Shown one piece after another: positions 62,257-64,000 of a DNA stretch of 64,000 bases. The stretch spans positions 124,001 through 188,000 of the forward strand of contig NZ_BIXZ01000003.1 of assembly GCF_005406125.1 (NCBI RefSeq), read 5' to 3'. Origin of the DNA: Haloarcula mannanilytica (lineage in GTDB: Archaea; Halobacteriota; Halobacteria; Halobacteriales; Haloarculaceae). The stretch's first letter is position 1; the number at the start of each line of letters is the position of its first letter. Made by a program: the position numbers and the translations under genes. The notes beneath the pieces were generated by a model. It ran no database searches. It had not been told where the DNA came from and saw only the letters and a program-made list of their open reading frames with translations.

Positions 62257-62443
62257 GGCTGGCTAGACGAAGGTGGACGATGCAAGCACCGGAGGAACGA
62301 CTGTAAGGAGTGACGAGGAGCGCAATGAGTCCCCCAAGCTCAGCCAGCCAGGACTTTTTGGCTGTTCGAAATCGCTGCCCAGTCTGTGTATACAGTCAAT
62401 CCAAGGCCGAATGTTGAAGGGGCGACCCGCCGACATCGCTACC

Positions 62444-62914
62444 ATGGAAGCACCGACCGGAGACGCGGGAATCTACGCCCGTGAGTCGTCGTATCTCGAC
62501 CGGTACGTCCAGCTCGGCGAGGCCGGCGACCGTATCATCTCGCTGTCGTTCCCGTCCCAGCCCGAGGACGATGTCAGCGAGGCCCACGCGCTGCTCGACC
62601 GCATCGACGAATATCTCCAGGGGGTCGAGGACGACTTTACGGATGTCACCGTCGGCCTCACGGTCCCGACGGACCAGCGGAAAATACTGGAAGCCGTCCG
62701 GGAAATCCCCTATGGCGAGGACGCCTCCGTCGCACAGGTCGCGCGGATGACACCGGACCTGGACGATGACGACGAGGACGACATCGCACAGGTCCGGGAG
62801 GCACTGGCCGCGAACCCCGTACCGCTGTTGATTCCGGACCATCGGGTTCGGGACGGGCCAAGCGCCGCGCCGCCGCCGGTCGAACAGAAGCTCCGGGCCG
62901 TCGAGGGCCTTTAG
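62444..62914 (+). CDS. Alkyltransferase-like protein, catalytic Cys replaced by Asp
   Basis: A 156-aa protein whose residues 74-156 match the DNA-binding/active-site domain of O6-methylguanine-DNA methyltransferases (VPTDQRKILEAVREIPYGED; then LAANPVPLLIPDHRVRDGP). The invariant PCHRV motif reads PDHRV, with Asp132 in place of the alkyl-accepting Cys. Alkyltransferase-like (ATL) proteins lack that Cys and flag O6-alkylguanine for nucleotide excision repair. The N-terminal 70 residues are unusual and helical. It overlaps the convergent protease gene by 4 bp. An in-frame ATG at 62411 is an alternative start. Confidence 0.8.
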   Translation: MEAPTGDAGIYARESSYLDRYVQLGEAGDRIISLSFPSQPEDDVSEAHALLDRIDEYLQGVEDDFTDVTVGLTVPTDQRKILEAVREIPYGEDASVAQVARMTPDLDDDDEDDIAQVREALAANPVPLLIPDHRVRDGPSAAPPPVEQKLRAVEGL

Positions 62915-63732
62915 GCCCAGAGCCGGTCGACACCCAGCCCCTCGTGGACGACCAGTTCGAGTGCGTTGACGAGGTAATGGGCGACAACGACGGCGAGCAG
63001 GCTGTTCGTCGCGATGAACAGGCCGGCAAGCGCCAGCCCCAGCGTTCCGGTGACGACGATGCCTGCCCGGCCCTGTGCGCCGTGGCCCAGCGCGAAGGCG
63101 ACGGAGGCGACGATAGCCATCGCCCACGCCGGTGCGCCCAGTCCCGCGACGGGGACGCCGATAGCTGCCGCCCGGAAGAGGAGTTCCTCGACGATTGCGA
63201 TGACCGGCAGGACAACCCCGAGCAGGACGACCCAGCCGCCGACCGAGTCCGGCGCGAGCAGTTCCCGCAGCGACTCGTCGAAGGCGACGCCGAAGCCATC
63301 CGCCAGCGCGGCGGCGAGTTCGTTGCCGAGCCAGAAGCCGACACCCGCGCCGACGCCGACGGCTAGTGCGGGGCGGCCGGTCGAGAGCCCGTCCATGGTG
63401 ATACCGAAGGCACTGGCCGGGATTTCGAAGTAGAACGCGCCGGCGACCAGCAGGACGCCGAACAATCCCTGCGTGAACGCGACGTTGGCCAGCAACATGC
63501 CGGTCGAGACATCAGCCGGGGCGAGCGTGTCGCGCATCTGCTGGCGCTGGGCCGCTGCTCGTTGCGTCTCGAAGCGTGGGATGGTCGGGTCACCGTCGGG
63601 CATCGAGAGCCCGTCGGTCGTCGCGGAGACGCCGCCCTCGGGTCGCACCGCCCCCTGTGAGAGCCGTGCGAGACCGAGAAGCGCGGTTAGAAGAAATCCC
63701 GTCAGGCCGACGAATGCGGCCCACTCGGGCAT
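62911..63732 (-). CDS. CPBP-family intramembrane metalloprotease
   Basis: A 273-aa polytopic membrane protein with the CPBP (Abi/Rce1-like) motifs: EELLFR at residues 182-187, the His of ALGHGAQG (His217) and AHYLVNALE (His252, Asn256). Family members cleave prenylated proteins, process peptides or confer bacteriocin immunity; here the substrate is unknown. Its ATG directly follows the lonB stop codon, so the two are probably transcribed together, which fits a membrane-protein quality-control role. Confidence 0.87.
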   Translation of the reverse strand: MPEWAAFVGLTGFLLTALLGLARLSQGAVRPEGGVSATTDGLSMPDGDPTIPRFETQRAAAQRQQMRDTLAPADVSTGMLLANVAFTQGLFGVLLVAGAFYFEIPASAFGITMDGLSTGRPALAVGVGAGVGFWLGNELAAALADGFGVAFDESLRELLAPDSVGGWVVLLGVVLPVIAIVEELLFRAAAIGVPVAGLGAPAWAMAIVASVAFALGHGAQGRAGIVVTGTLGLALAGLFIATNSLLAVVVAHYLVNALELVVHEGLGVDRLWA

Positions 63733-64000
63733 CTATTGGGGACTCGGACTGCCGCCGCTCTGCCGGCCGACCTCGTGGTCGAGCGCCTTGCCCGTGATGG
63801 ACTTGAGGCGGTCGACCAGCGAGTCCTTCTCCGCTTCGCCGGCCAGTGCGACCTCCAGGACCTCGGAAATGTGCGAGACGGGGATGATCTCGATCATGTC
63901 CTCGTACTCGTCTTCGATCATCACGTCCTGGGTGTTCGCTTCGGGGATGATGACCGTATCGAGGCCGGACTTGGCGGCCGCCTCGATTTTGTGGGTGACG
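63733..64000 (-). CDS. lonB: Archaeal Lon protease, C-terminal end (truncated by window edge)
   Basis: The last 88 codons of a frame that enters from the right edge. The sequence HKIEAAAKSGLDTVIIPEAN and then MIEIIPVSHISEVLEVALAG is the end of the Lon proteolytic domain, followed by a short acidic tail. The membrane-bound archaeal LonB is the AAA+ protease essential in haloarchaea. The catalytic Ser/Lys and ATPase domain lie outside the window. Confidence 0.88.
   Translation of the reverse strand, partial: VTHKIEAAAKSGLDTVIIPEANTQDVMIEDEYEDMIEIIPVSHISEVLEVALAGEAEKDSLVDRLKSITGKALDHEVGRQSGGSPSPQ

Larger units (their letters stand above)
62075..62443. other. Intergenic region rich in inverted repeats
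   Basis: 369 bp with no recognised gene. It holds a long two-tier hairpin (62123-62195), a 10-bp inverted repeat (62195-62256), an 8-bp inverted repeat ATCGTCCA/TGGACGAT (62221-62228 and 62274-62281), and a 23-bp stretch (62351-62373) that resembles one upstream of eif5A. A TGTATACA palindrome near 62387 may contain the promoter of the next gene. The density of structure suggests a mobile miniature element or a structured RNA. Confidence 0.55.

Overview
The window is a 64 kb piece of a haloarchaeal chromosome, most likely Haloarcula or a close relative. The evidence is high GC coding sequence with short AT-rich intergenic gaps, very acidic proteins, many TATA-box/leaderless starts, archaea-only genes (eIF5A, deoxyhypusine synthase, LonB, CobY), a haloarchaeal-type malate synthase, and a 5S rRNA that matches my recollection of the Haloarcula 5S almost base for base. 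No rRNA operon, tRNA, CRISPR array or prophage was seen. One insertion sequence is present.

Layout. 1-9.9 kb: a truncated Bat-type regulator, small proteins (PRC-barrel, Cys-rich four-helix bundle), a glutaryl-CoA-dehydrogenase-like acyl-CoA dehydrogenase, a beta-lactamase-fold hydrolase, then a LarA-like protein, a large FAD/Fe-S D-lactate-type dehydrogenase and a glyoxalase. 9.9-12.4 kb: malate synthase divergent from an IclR regulator, with two 16-bp inverted copies of a candidate operator between them. 12.8-14.2 kb: a TnpB-only IS200/IS605-family (IS1341-type) element inserted exactly in the stop codon of a small membrane protein. 14.6-25.5 kb: an intracellular alpha-glucan cluster (GH13 amylase, 1511-aa double-GH15 glucoamylase, sugar nucleotidyltransferase, GT4 glycosyltransferase, 4-alpha-glucanotransferase), followed by an eIF2B-like protein and a short GlpA-like oxidoreductase.

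27.8 kb: an isolated 5S rRNA gene with its own promoter. 29.6-36.5 kb: a tightly overlapping seven-gene operon encoding a secretion/pilus ATPase, its membrane platform and five small single-helix proteins that all carry prepilin-peptidase-like N-termini; this is the strongest candidate for an under-described system. 37-41.8 kb: photolyase, regulators, and a MinD-like ATPase coupled to an unknown partner.

41.8-54.4 kb: a cobamide synthesis and salvage region in several operons (cobQ; cobO; cbiZ-cobD; cobY-cobS-cbiB plus a HAD phosphatase), interrupted by a 37-aa zinc ribbon, a VapBC-like pair, a lipoprotein and a soluble multi-PAS histidine kinase. 54.5-61 kb: eIF5A and an agmatinase-family gene in one operon, with deoxyhypusine synthase 4 kb downstream, forming a hypusination module; among them are an alpha/beta hydrolase, a zinc-finger protein, a NIF3-family protein, a SprT-like protease and a SnoaL-like protein. 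61-64 kb: a secreted glycerophosphodiesterase, an intergenic stretch full of inverted repeats, an alkyltransferase-like protein with Asp in place of the catalytic Cys, a CPBP membrane protease and the 3' end of lonB.
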